Below are positions 22,196 to 30,746 of a stretch of 64,000 nt of DNA, piece after piece. Position 1 is the stretch's first letter; every line of letters starts with the position of its first letter. Source of the stretch: DASWTL01 sp966250385 (GTDB taxonomy: Bacteria > Bacteroidota > Bacteroidia > Sphingobacteriales > Sphingobacteriaceae); assembly GCA_966250385.1 (NCBI GenBank), contig CBINHC010000005.1:62001-126000 (forward strand), in the 5' to 3' direction. The translations under genes and the position numbers were made by a program. Below the pieces are notes generated by a model, which was given only the letters and a program-made list of their open reading frames with translations, had not been told where the DNA came from and did no database searches.

Positions 22196-24736
22196 TTAAG
22201 CTTCCCTCCTCAGGACCTCCAGCGGCGGGCTGTTCAGAATGCCCCGGCTGTTAAACAGACCGATAGCCACCGTCAGCACCGGAATGCTCACAAAAAGTAC
22301 CAGAAGCGGCAGGAAGCCGACCGAGAACGGAGTTTCGAAGATAAAATGCGCAAGGGCCCAGCTTGCAGCAACGGAAATCAGGATTCCGGTACCGGCGCCA
22401 AGGGCTCCGAGGAAAAAATATTCCATTCCGGTGATCACCAGGATCTGCCGGCGCGAAGCCCCGATGGTACGCAGAAGGACACTTTCCCGGATCCGCTGAT
22501 ATTTACTGATCAGCACGGATGCGGTCAGCACCACAAGTCCCGTAGCAATACTGAACGCCCCCATGAAGCGGATCACAAAGCCGATCTTACCGAGAAGCTC
22601 ATCCAGGATCGAGAGAACCAGGTTCAGGTCAATAATTGAAACATTGGGAAATTCACGAACAACAGCCGACTGAAAGGCGGCGGACGCCCCGGCCGACGGT
22701 ACCCTGGTGATCAGTACATGGAACTGCGGCGCCTCTTCAAGCACACCGGTCGGGAACACCACCCTGAAATTCGTCTGAATCCGGTTCCAGTCCACTTCAC
22801 GAAGGCTGCCGACAACGGCTGGAATAAGCGCTCCCTGAACATTGAAAACCAGCTGATCACCCACGCCCACCTGGATCCTCCGTGCATATTCCTGCTCCAG
22901 GGAGACATATACCGTTCCGTCGCCCGCGACCTTTCCGAACCACTGCCCTTCGGTGATCTTTTCAGAATCCGTGAGCGAATCACGGAACGTAACCCGGAAT
23001 TCAGAGCGGAAAGCCCGGCGGGAGACCGAGGCGGAGGAATCCTTTCGGACATCCGCTGCCGACCGTCCGTTCACTTCCTCAATCCGCATGGTCACAATCG
23101 GCACTTCCTGGATCACGGGCAGCTTCCGTGATCTGGTCAGGGCGGCTACGCGGTCTTTCTGAGCCGGCTGAATGTCGAACAAAACCATGTTTGGCTGGTT
23201 GCCGCTTGCCGATAAGGAAACGCGGTTGATCAGGATATGCTGGACCGATATCAGCGTACCGATAAAGGCGGTGCCCAGTCCGATGGAGACGATCAGCGTG
23301 CGTGTCTGATTATGGGGCCGGAACAGGTTGGCCAGTCCCTGCCGCCACAGGTAACTCCAGGAGTAAGGAAAATACCGGCGGATAGACCACGTCAGCGAAC
23401 CGGCGATACCGGAGAGGATGAAGAATGCGGCCAGCACACTGCCGGTAAAATACAATGCCTGAATCAGTGAGCGGAGCTCCAGGCAACTGAAGAGCAATAT
23501 GAATAGCACCACCAGCAGACTGACGGTCATCCGTTGCGGATCGCGCAGAAAGGCGCGCCGGACAAAGGTGATGCGAAGCGTATTCAACGGTGATATATTC
23601 CGGACTGAAATGAGCGGCAGCAACGCAAAGAGAACCGCGATCATGACGCCCAGGAGGATGCCCTGGAAAATCGACGTCCAGGAGACGCTGACGGTGATGG
23701 CCACCGGCAGAAGGTCCTGCAGGACCGCCGGAAGAAGATACTGGACGGCAGTCCCCAGCGCAGCCCCCAGGACGGATCCCACTAGGCCGGACATGGCAAT
23801 CTGAAAAAGATAGATCAGGAAGGCCTGCAGCGAGGAAACACCCAGACAGCGCAGGATGGCGATCGTAGCCAGCTTTTCCCGGATATAGATGTGGACGGAA
23901 CTGGCCACACCGATACAACCCAACAGCAGGGCTATGAACCCGACCAGGGAAAGAAACTGGGTCAGATCTTCAAACGACTGGCCGGTCTCCCGTTTCTGCG
24001 ACGCAATGGTTTCATGGTCGAGGTCTGACTGTTCGAGCCGGGGCGCGATATTCCGCACCAGCTTTTCGGCTGCCCGCGGGTCCCGAAACTTGTAATAGTA
24101 ATAATACCCGACACGGCTCCCCTTTTTCAGCAGGCCGGTTTCATCCAGGTAACGAAAGGGAATATAGACTACCGGAGCCACGGCCGCCGTTACCCCCGTC
24201 TGCCCCGGAACCCTTTTCAGGATACCGGCGATGGTGAAGGTCGCATCCCCGACCCGGATGGGATCACCGACCCTGGCCCCGAACTGCAGCATGAGCGTCT
24301 GATCCACCAGCGCCTGGCGGCGGTCCCGGAAGGCGCCTGAGGCCTGTACCGGCGAAGTCTCAATGGCGCCATAATACGGAAAATCCCCCTCGAGCGCACG
24401 CACCTGGACAAGCCGGGTTCCGCGACTGGTCGGAAAGAGGATCATCGAGGCAAACCGCCGCTCCTGCGACCGGGCATCACCCAATGACCTGAGGAACGAT
24501 TCCGTTGTATCCGGAAGCTGCTTGTTGGTCGAAATGACCAGGTCTGCTCCAACGAGCTCCCCGGCCTGCCGGTCGATATCCTGCCGGAGATTGTCGCTGA
24601 ACGAGTAAATAGCCACCAGGGCCGCAATGCCCAGGATGATCGATGAAATGAACAGGAATAGCCGTGACCGGCTGCTCCGGCTGTCTCGCCAGGCCATTTT
24701 CATGAGCCAGCGCAGCCTGATCGGTTGCTTATCCAT
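22196..24736 (-). CDS. ABC transporter permease, FtsX-like (YbbP-type)
   Basis: 846 residues, a large permease with two FtsX/MacB-like halves. The N-terminal helix (RLFLFISSIILGIAALVAIYSF) is followed by a long extracytoplasmic MacB-PCD domain (about 50-245), then helix groups near 265-400, 415-445, 480-500 and 720-845. It matches the YbbP type by length and architecture. Such transporters (YbbAP, MacB, LolCE) usually do mechanical work or extract lipophilic molecules from the membrane. The start codon overlaps the ATPase gene by eight bases. Confidence 0.92.
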   Translation of the reverse strand: MDKQPIRLRWLMKMAWRDSRSSRSRLFLFISSIILGIAALVAIYSFSDNLRQDIDRQAGELVGADLVISTNKQLPDTTESFLRSLGDARSQERRFASMILFPTSRGTRLVQVRALEGDFPYYGAIETSPVQASGAFRDRRQALVDQTLMLQFGARVGDPIRVGDATFTIAGILKRVPGQTGVTAAVAPVVYIPFRYLDETGLLKKGSRVGYYYYYKFRDPRAAEKLVRNIAPRLEQSDLDHETIASQKRETGQSFEDLTQFLSLVGFIALLLGCIGVASSVHIYIREKLATIAILRCLGVSSLQAFLIYLFQIAMSGLVGSVLGAALGTAVQYLLPAVLQDLLPVAITVSVSWTSIFQGILLGVMIAVLFALLPLISVRNISPLNTLRITFVRRAFLRDPQRMTVSLLVVLFILLFSCLELRSLIQALYFTGSVLAAFFILSGIAGSLTWSIRRYFPYSWSYLWRQGLANLFRPHNQTRTLIVSIGLGTAFIGTLISVQHILINRVSLSASGNQPNMVLFDIQPAQKDRVAALTRSRKLPVIQEVPIVTMRIEEVNGRSAADVRKDSSASVSRRAFRSEFRVTFRDSLTDSEKITEGQWFGKVAGDGTVYVSLEQEYARRIQVGVGDQLVFNVQGALIPAVVGSLREVDWNRIQTNFRVVFPTGVLEEAPQFHVLITRVPSAGASAAFQSAVVREFPNVSIIDLNLVLSILDELLGKIGFVIRFMGAFSIATGLVVLTASVLISKYQRIRESVLLRTIGASRRQILVITGMEYFFLGALGAGTGILISVAASWALAHFIFETPFSVGFLPLLVLFVSIPVLTVAIGLFNSRGILNSPPLEVLRREA

Positions 24737-25421
24737 GGGCTGTATTGATGAGATCGGAAGTGATCACCCCGCCTTTCAGTTTAATGATTCGCCGGGTCAT
24801 CCCCGCCAGTTCGAAATCATGGGTCACCAGAACCAGCGTGGTTCCGGTCTGACGGTTCATCTCAAACAGCAGCTCCACGATCTTCCCGCTCGTTTCAGCG
24901 TCCAGGTTCCCGGTCGGTTCGTCTGCGAAAAGGATCTTGGGGTTATTGGCAAATGCACGGGCGATGGACACCCGCTGTTGTTCGCCGCCGGAAAGCTGGG
25001 AAGGATAATGATGGCCGCGATCGGCAAGCCCGACCTTTTCCAGGAGTGAAACCGCACGGCTTCTGACGTGCTTTTCTCCCCGCAGTTCCAGCGGGACCAT
25101 GACATTCTCAAGGGCGGTAAGCGTAGGCAGCAGCTGGAAATTCTGAAAGACAAAGCCCACATCACGGTTCCGGACCCGCGCCCGTTCATCCTCGCTTAAC
25201 CGGTCAATGGCGGTCGCATTGAGCCTTACCTCTCCGCCTGAAGCCCGGTCGAGCCCCGCACAAAGTCCGAGCAGGGTCGTTTTCCCGCTCCCCGAAGGGC
25301 CCACGATGGATATGGTCGCCCCTTTTTCAACCTCGAAACTGATATTTTCGAGCACGGTCAGTGTCCGGCCGGCACTTTCATAAGTCTTGCTGAGGTTCTT
25401 TACGCTTAAAATAATCTCCAC
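24729..25421 (-). CDS. ABC transporter ATP-binding protein (YbbA/LolD-type)
   Basis: 230 residues. Walker A GPSGSGKTT is near 41-49, the Q-loop is FVFQNFQLLPTLTALENV, the signature is LSGGEQQRVSIARA, Walker B is ILFADEPTGNLD and the switch His is in VLVTHDFELAG. These features define the LolD/MacB/YbbA subfamily that pairs with FtsX-like permeases. It is co-transcribed with the permease downstream, and divergent from a TesA-like gene, the same arrangement as ybbA-tesA in E. coli. Confidence 0.96.
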   Translation of the reverse strand: MEIILSVKNLSKTYESAGRTLTVLENISFEVEKGATISIVGPSGSGKTTLLGLCAGLDRASGGEVRLNATAIDRLSEDERARVRNRDVGFVFQNFQLLPTLTALENVMVPLELRGEKHVRSRAVSLLEKVGLADRGHHYPSQLSGGEQQRVSIARAFANNPKILFADEPTGNLDAETSGKIVELLFEMNRQTGTTLVLVTHDFELAGMTRRIIKLKGGVITSDLINTAHG

Positions 25422-25547
25422 GTTCTTAAAAATTTACTATGATTGTCCCGGCACTCCCTTCCCCGGGCTTCTGAAAATACGCAATTGTTAAACTTAAATA
25501 TCGTGTTCATGTTTAAAATACGTTCGGCTGGTTTCAAAACTGCTCCT

Positions 25548-26237
25548 ATGTCAAAAATATACAGGATACTATTGCTGGGTTTTCTTTTCGCCGCCTGTAA
25601 CAGCGAACCTGGAACCCGGGAGAACAAAGCCGGAAACACTGAAAATAACAAAGCCGAACGCATGCCGGAAAAGAAGCACATCCTTTTTTTTGGAAACAGC
25701 CTGACCGCGGGCTACGGACTGGACGATCCGCAGGATGCCTTTCCTGCCCTGATCCAGAAAAAGATCGACTCTCTCAATCTCCCATACAAGGTCATCAACG
25801 CCGGACTCAGCGGCGAAACCACCTCCGGCGGCAACAGCCGGATCGACTGGCTGCTGAAACAGCCGGTGGATATTTTCGTGCTCGAATTGGGCGCCAATGA
25901 CGGTTTGCGCGGCATTCCGGTGGCTGAAACGGAAAAAAACCTGCAGTCGATCGTCGATAAGGTCCGGGCAAAGTATCCGGAGGCGAAGCAGATACTGCTG
26001 GGCATGGAGGTGCCGCCAAATCTTGGCGACCGGTATGTCAACGACTTCCGGGCTATCTTCCGCCGGGTAGCCGTCCGAAACAATATGGGTTTCGTCCCTT
26101 TTCTCCTGGAGGGCGTCGCAGGAAACACCACCCTTAACCTCGGCGACGGGATCCATCCCACCGCCAAGGGCTACCGGATCGTTGCTGGCAACGTATGGCC
26201 GGAACTGCTGAAGCTCCTGGAAGAGGACGGCGTTTAA
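25548..26237 (+). CDS. GDSL/SGNH arylesterase lipoprotein, TesA-like
   Basis: 229 residues from the ATG at 25548, chosen because it begins a lipoprotein signal (SKIYRILLLGFLFAACNSE) with C17 as the lipidated Cys. SGNH block I is ILFFGNSLTAGYGL with S51 as nucleophile (GNS replaces GDS, which I recall as common in Bacteroidota members). Block III is LGANDGLRG, and block V DGIHPTAKGY has the Asp/His pair. The enzyme would be membrane-anchored in the periplasm and hydrolyse esters or thioesters of fatty acids. It is divergent from the YbbA/YbbP-like transporter, suggesting a shared role in lipid turnover. Confidence 0.92.
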   Translation: MSKIYRILLLGFLFAACNSEPGTRENKAGNTENNKAERMPEKKHILFFGNSLTAGYGLDDPQDAFPALIQKKIDSLNLPYKVINAGLSGETTSGGNSRIDWLLKQPVDIFVLELGANDGLRGIPVAETEKNLQSIVDKVRAKYPEAKQILLGMEVPPNLGDRYVNDFRAIFRRVAVRNNMGFVPFLLEGVAGNTTLNLGDGIHPTAKGYRIVAGNVWPELLKLLEEDGV

Positions 26238-26292
26238 TTGTTAAATTTTCAGCGGATACGAAACTTTCCCTTTCATCCTCTTACTTTTAAAT

Positions 26293-27012
26293 ATGAGGAT
26301 ATCCGCAAAGATCCTGTTTTTGATCCTGCTTCTGTGCTTGTCTTCACTCGCGTCTCACCCGCAGGACCGGTTGCTCTCGGGGCGGGTATATGAACTCAGT
26401 ACGCGGGATCCCGTACCCGGTATCCTGGTTTCCAACCCGGCGAAAGACCTGAAGACCACAACGGACAGCACCGGCTTCTTCCGCTTGCCGGGGACCATCG
26501 GCAATCTGTTGGTCTTCTCCGGATCCGGTTACCTGACGGATACCATGCTGGTCATTGACCATGCGCCTCGGGAAGTGCTCATGCGTGGGGTAAACCACCT
26601 GTTGAACGAGGTGGCCGTCAGCAGTGCCGCGCCCAACCTGGGAGCATTCCGCGATCCTGATTACCACGGACAGACCGTGGCCTACCAGCACGACGACGAT
26701 GGGAATCCGGTGGGCGGCCTGATATTCCGGATCTCCTACTGGAACAAGGACTCCAGAAAAGAAAGGCGTTCAATAAGGAGGTTGGAGAAGGCCCGGCTGG
26801 AGTCCGGGATCTACGAATTATTCAGTCCGCTGAACATTGGAAAATACATTCCCCTGAAAGACCAGGCGCTGCAAAACTTCATCAACCTGTACCGGCCGCC
26901 CGTCAGCCTTTACCGTTCAGCCGGGTTCAACCTCGTGCTGTACCTGAATGACAAGTACCGGGAATACCTCGCCCTTCCGGAAGAAGAGCGGCGACTTCCG
27001 CCGCTGAAGTGA
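26293..27012 (+). CDS. Secreted protein with carboxypeptidase-regulatory-like domain
   Basis: 239 residues. The signal peptide is RISAKILFLILLLCLSSLASHPQ. Residues ~25-95 (LLSGRVYELSTRDPVPGILV, TDSTGFFRLPG) form a CarboxypepD-regulatory-like beta sandwich, as seen at the N-terminus of SusC/TonB-dependent receptors and many periplasmic Bacteroidota proteins. The C-terminal part has mixed charged helices and no family I know. Envelope location is likely; function unknown. Confidence 0.8.
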   Translation: MRISAKILFLILLLCLSSLASHPQDRLLSGRVYELSTRDPVPGILVSNPAKDLKTTTDSTGFFRLPGTIGNLLVFSGSGYLTDTMLVIDHAPREVLMRGVNHLLNEVAVSSAAPNLGAFRDPDYHGQTVAYQHDDDGNPVGGLIFRISYWNKDSRKERRSIRRLEKARLESGIYELFSPLNIGKYIPLKDQALQNFINLYRPPVSLYRSAGFNLVLYLNDKYREYLALPEEERRLPPLK

Positions 27013-27047
27013 TTGTCAGAACCGGCCCGCAGCCAAGCATATTTTCT

Positions 27048-27055
27048 TACTTTTG
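27048..27055 (+). promoter_or_regulatory. Putative -7 promoter element for the CDGSH gene
   Basis: TACTTTTG is an exact TAnnTTTG match 20 bases before the start codon at 27075. Gives a short leader. Confidence 0.5.
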
Positions 27056-27074
27056 ACGCTCATTTCAAGAAACT

Positions 27075-27299
27075 ATGGCAACAACCAAGATTACTGTAAA
27101 CAGCAACGGATCCCTGCGGGTCGAAGGAGATTTCGAAATCGTCGACAAGAACGGCAACACGTATGACCTTGGGGGTCGTGATATCGTGTCTATCTGCCGT
27201 TGCGGACTTTCCAAGAACAAACCATTCTGTGATGCTTCCCACAAGGGACACTTTGAGCACGAAGCCGTTGCATTCGCGTTGCCTCCCAAAAAAGTTTAA
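27075..27299 (+). CDS. CDGSH iron-sulfur domain protein
   Basis: 74 residues, a single CDGSH [2Fe-2S] domain. The ligands are C41, C43, C52 and H56 in CRCGLSKNKPFCDASH, the 3-Cys/1-His set. The usual Gly of the CDGSH core is Ala here (CDASH). The N-terminal 40 residues form beta strands. These proteins bind a redox-active, labile cluster and probably transfer electrons or clusters. No signal peptide is seen, so it is cytoplasmic. It has its own -7 promoter match. Confidence 0.93.
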   Translation: MATTKITVNSNGSLRVEGDFEIVDKNGNTYDLGGRDIVSICRCGLSKNKPFCDASHKGHFEHEAVAFALPPKKV

Positions 27300-27393
27300 G
27301 GGAGATATCAGGCGGATCAGCTACCCGAAAAAAGAGTTCTGAACGACTATACAATTCATTTGGAATATGCGTTAGAGGATTTATCTAATACCT

Positions 27394-27621
27394 ATGGCAA
27401 TGGAACATCCGCTTCGAATAACGTTCAAAAATAACGACTATACCTTTCAGCTGATCCGCAATATCCCGATCACCCGTGAGACAACCGAATTTCAGATCCT
27501 GTTAAACGGATCCCCCATCACCATTTCCAAGGAAGGCCGGGGTTGGGTCGCCGACAGCCAGGAAGATCCGGAGCTGATCGACGCCATCGGAAGAACCCTT
27601 GCACTGCGGTACCGCATCTGA
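27394..27621 (+). CDS. Small conserved-looking hypothetical protein
   Basis: 75 residues, soluble, all-beta in appearance (LRITFKNNDYTFQLIRNIPI, EFQILLNGSPITISKEGRGW). I do not recognise the family. A terminator hairpin begins nine bases after its stop codon, which supports a real gene. It is probably independent of the CDGSH gene. Confidence 0.65.
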   Translation: MAMEHPLRITFKNNDYTFQLIRNIPITRETTEFQILLNGSPITISKEGRGWVADSQEDPELIDAIGRTLALRYRI

Positions 27622-27629
27622 TGCAGAAC

Positions 27630-27652
27630 AAAGGACCGGTCAGGTCCTTTTT
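27630..27652 (+). terminator. Terminator between convergent genes
   Basis: AAAGGACC at 27630-27637 pairs with GGTCCTTT at 27643-27650, followed by TTCTCAT. It overlaps the last codons of the convergent serine hydrolase gene and may work in both directions. Confidence 0.7.
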
Positions 27653-28542
27653 CTCATCATAAAATCGTAGATCCGTCCGGATACCCGGGCCATGGCCTTT
27701 ACCACGGCATCGTCATCCTGAAGCCCTTTTGATAACAGCACCAGAACATATTTCCGCCCGTCCGGAAGAAAGACGATCCCTGAATCGTGCCTGACGCCGC
27801 TGATGGATCCGGTCTTATGCGCGACTTTTACCCCGGCCGGAAGCCCGGCCGGAATGATTTCGTTGAACTCCTGATCCATGAGGATCCGGATCATGGATTC
27901 GCAGTCAGCGGACCCGATTATCCTGCCGTCAGCCATGTGTTCAAAGATCCGCATCAGGTCGTAGGCTGTCGTGGTGTTATTCATCCCTTTCCCGTAGGCC
28001 TTTCCGTCCTCAACCCCGCGCAGCACCTGCATATTCCGGACCCCGTAGCTGCGGATAGTCCGGTTGGCATTGCCGGCACCAACCATCCCGATCATCAAAT
28101 TGGTGGCCAGGTTACTGCTCCGGATGATCATCCGGTAAACCAGGTCCCCAACGGACAGTTTTTTTCCGATCAGCCGGTAGATCTCCTGGTCCCCGTCACT
28201 TCCCGGATCCAGCGCATAGGCACTACCGTCAGCTATACTGCTGAACGTATTTTCTATTTCGACGGAGTCCGTCATGGAGAACCGGCCTTCGGCTGCCTGT
28301 TTAAACGCCTCGATCATCACAGCGGTCTTCATCGTGCTCGCCGCATGAAAAATTTCATGCTCGTTGAGCAGCAGTTCGCTCCCGGAGGTCATATCGTGGA
28401 AGGCGACAGCGAAGGTTCCGGGAAGTTTGCCGAGTTCCATACGGATTTCCCGCTTAAGAACGTCCAGGCCGGACGAATCTGCGGGCCGCTGCGGCGCGAG
28501 CAGGTTTATGCTGAGCAGGACAGGAAAAAGAATATTCAACAT
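27640..28542 (-). CDS. Class A beta-lactamase-like serine hydrolase
   Basis: 300 residues with an N-terminal signal (LNILFPVLLSINLLAPQ). Class A motifs are present: S69-T-M-K72 (nucleophile and base), S142-S-N144 in the SDN position, and K243-T-G followed by SISGVRHDSG. The omega-loop region GVEDGKAYGKGMNN lacks the exact E-x-x-L-N of true class A enzymes, although E178 is close. It could be a beta-lactamase or a related D,D-peptidase or transpeptidase-like hydrolase; antibiotic resistance cannot be claimed from sequence. Periplasmic. Confidence 0.85.
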   Translation of the reverse strand: MLNILFPVLLSINLLAPQRPADSSGLDVLKREIRMELGKLPGTFAVAFHDMTSGSELLLNEHEIFHAASTMKTAVMIEAFKQAAEGRFSMTDSVEIENTFSSIADGSAYALDPGSDGDQEIYRLIGKKLSVGDLVYRMIIRSSNLATNLMIGMVGAGNANRTIRSYGVRNMQVLRGVEDGKAYGKGMNNTTTAYDLMRIFEHMADGRIIGSADCESMIRILMDQEFNEIIPAGLPAGVKVAHKTGSISGVRHDSGIVFLPDGRKYVLVLLSKGLQDDDAVVKAMARVSGRIYDFMMRKRT

Positions 28543-28682
28543 GAAGGCGATTTTTGATCCAAATTACGAATTCCCCCGAAAGTTCCGCCAACCACCCGGT
28601 TGCGGGCGGCTAAGAAGCACCATCGCGATCCTGAATAATTTCTGTAATTTCCCGCTGTAACCTGAATACTAAACCATAACGA

Positions 28683-29606
28683 ATGAAAAAATCAGCACGA
28701 ATTCTTTTTTGCGCCGTACTGACCGCGCTGCTTGCCGGTTCGGCGGAACTGAAAGCCCAGGCCCCGGAAGAAAAGCTGGACTGGCAGCTTGGCGCACAGG
28801 CCTGGACGTTCAGAACCCACACGTTTACAGAGACGCTCGATACAATCCGGGCCATCGGCCTGAAATACGTACAGGCGTTCCCCGGCCAGAAACTCGGTGG
28901 AAGGATGGAAGGTACGATGGACTATAAAATGTCCGCTGCTCAACGAAAGCAGGTCCTGGCGCTTCTGAAGCAGAAAGGGATCAAAATGGTCTCATTCGGA
29001 GTGACCGGAGCAGACAATGAGGCGGACTGGAGAAAATTATTCGAGTTCGCCAGCGCCATGGGCCTTCAGAGCGTCGCTGTTGAACCGGGTTACCAGAACA
29101 TGCCGCTGGTCTCCAAACTTGCCGATGAGTTCCGGGTCAACGTGGCCATTCACAACCACCCGCAGCCAACCCTTTACTGGAGCCCTGACACGGTCCTGAA
29201 GTACACCGCCGGGTTAAGCAAAAGGATCGGCGTCAACGCCGATATCGGCCATTGGGTCCGGTCCGGACTCGATCCGGTCGCCTGTCTGAAAAAATTTGAA
29301 GGCCGGATCTTCGCATTGCACTTCAAAGACCTGGACCGGAAACCGAGCGAAGAGATGCTGAAGACCCTCCGCTCACTGCCGGCCGGAAGCGGATTTACTA
29401 AAGAGCTGATCGAAGCGCTTCAGACCGGACCTCATGATGTGATCTGGGGAACCGGGGTATCCGACATCCGGGGTGTAATGGCCGAGCTGAAACGCCAGCA
29501 CTTCAAAGGGCCTGTTTTCGCTGAATATGAACATAACTGGGGAAAGAACGCCGGTGAAGTAAAAGCCAGCGCCGCCTATTTCAGATCTGTCGTGAACACG
29601 CTCTAG
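28683..29606 (+). CDS. Exported sugar phosphate isomerase/epimerase-like TIM-barrel protein
   Basis: 307 residues with a signal peptide (KSARILFCAVLTALLAGSAEL, cleavage near KAQA). The mature part begins LDWQLGAQAWTFRTHTF and is an AP-endonuclease-2/xylose-isomerase-like TIM barrel (IolE/IolI type). Candidate metal ligands are the Glu of SVAVEPGYQNM, the His of VAIHNHPQPT, the Asp of VNADIGHWVRSG, and the final Glu of VFAEYEHNWG. An exported isomerase is odd for a sugar-phosphate enzyme and suggests a periplasmic sugar or keto-sugar substrate. A strong terminator follows. Confidence 0.88.
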   Translation: MKKSARILFCAVLTALLAGSAELKAQAPEEKLDWQLGAQAWTFRTHTFTETLDTIRAIGLKYVQAFPGQKLGGRMEGTMDYKMSAAQRKQVLALLKQKGIKMVSFGVTGADNEADWRKLFEFASAMGLQSVAVEPGYQNMPLVSKLADEFRVNVAIHNHPQPTLYWSPDTVLKYTAGLSKRIGVNADIGHWVRSGLDPVACLKKFEGRIFALHFKDLDRKPSEEMLKTLRSLPAGSGFTKELIEALQTGPHDVIWGTGVSDIRGVMAELKRQHFKGPVFAEYEHNWGKNAGEVKASAAYFRSVVNTL

Positions 29607-29627
29607 GACATCTGTATGTTCCCTGAC

Positions 29628-29662
29628 AAACCCCGGGTGCCTGAGCGCCCGGGGTTTCTTTT
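29628..29662 (+). terminator. Strong rho-independent terminator
   Basis: AAACCCCGGG at 29628-29637 pairs with CCCGGGGTTT at 29648-29657; the stem continues inward to 13 bp with one G-T pair and a 4-base loop. CTTTTT follows. Confidence 0.93.
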
Positions 29663-29785
29663 TATGCAGCGCTCACTCCGTAGCAGGCCCGGAATTCTTC
29701 GCCCCAAAAAAAAATTCACATTTCACCCAACCATCTGACGTTCCGCGGGGGTATTGCAGTAAAAACAGATCAACATCCAAGAATC

Positions 29786-30673
29786 ATGATGAAAAATCCA
29801 ATCAAAACTGCAGCCCTTATGCTCATCTCAGCCGGGACCTTACTCGGATCCGGCTGCAGGGAAACAGAAGTTCCGGAACCGTCCCGCCCTGTCCCCGCCG
29901 CTCCGGCCGGACAGACGCCACAACCCGCTGATCCCCCCGTCAGCCAGACGCCTCCGGCACCGACAGCACCGTCCGTCCCCGGGCAGCTCCGAAAAATAAG
30001 CTGGGCACCGCTGGACTTCAAAGAGTTCGTCTACAATGAAAAGGGCGATCTGGTCAGGTACAGCCGCCAGTACAACCATGTACAGGGCACGGACCTGGTA
30101 CAGCGTGATGAGTTCACCTATGCCTACGACCAGTCAGGCAAGCTGACCAGTGTAACCAATAAGGATGGCTTCCAGACAAACTATGATTACCGGGGTGAGG
30201 TATGGAGCGAAGCGCTGAGTCTGGACAAGCTCGGCCGGCCCCTCAAAAAATATGAGTTCCGGTTTAACGAAAAGAAACAGCTGACCGGTTATTCGGAATT
30301 CAGCGTCGCACTGAACGGTGTGGTCACCCCGCGGTCAAAGACCAGCTTCACTTACGACGGCAAGGGCAACCTGGTGACCTATGTTCAGTCCTGGTACGTG
30401 GAAAGCAGCCAGTCATTCGTGAAATCGGCCGAACTGAAATTCTCGGACTTCGACGACCGGAAGTACCCGAAGAATGCCGACAGTTTTGATTATGTGCTTC
30501 AGCCGCTCAGCTTCTTCGTCAATAATCCGGGCAAAAAGGAGTTCCTGGGAAACTTCAGCCCGGTAGAGCACTACTCCTACACCTACGATGTGCACGGGTA
30601 TCCCAGCATGAAGCGAACTTCCTATACCTATGATAAACCGATTCCATCCGTCGAAGCTGTATTCGGGTATTAG
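29786..30673 (+). CDS. Lipoprotein with YD/RHS-like beta repeats
   Basis: 295 residues. The lipoprotein signal ends LISAGTLLGSGC with a lipobox GSGC near residue 28. A proline/alanine-rich linker (about 30-70) follows. The rest shows repeated short units of the form Y-(D/N)-x-x-G-(N/D/K)-L, for example VYNEKGDLVRYS, YAYDQSGKLTSV, FTYDGKGNLVTY and YSYTYDVHGYPSM, like the YD repeats of RHS proteins and of Bacteroidota DUF4595-like lipoproteins. Probably an outer-membrane or periplasmic lipoprotein of unknown role. The next gene on the strand starts about 70 bases later. Confidence 0.75.
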   Translation: MMKNPIKTAALMLISAGTLLGSGCRETEVPEPSRPVPAAPAGQTPQPADPPVSQTPPAPTAPSVPGQLRKISWAPLDFKEFVYNEKGDLVRYSRQYNHVQGTDLVQRDEFTYAYDQSGKLTSVTNKDGFQTNYDYRGEVWSEALSLDKLGRPLKKYEFRFNEKKQLTGYSEFSVALNGVVTPRSKTSFTYDGKGNLVTYVQSWYVESSQSFVKSAELKFSDFDDRKYPKNADSFDYVLQPLSFFVNNPGKKEFLGNFSPVEHYSYTYDVHGYPSMKRTSYTYDKPIPSVEAVFGY

Positions 30674-30746
30674 GACAATAATTCCGAAACGCTTCCATCA
30701 GGATGGTAACAAACCAGGACAAACGATATCTAAATTTACCAAGTAT

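Noticed and set aside
27787..28557. Open frame antisense to the class A-like hydrolase gene
   Set aside because: The hydrolase on the other strand has all three active-site motifs; this frame is a shadow.
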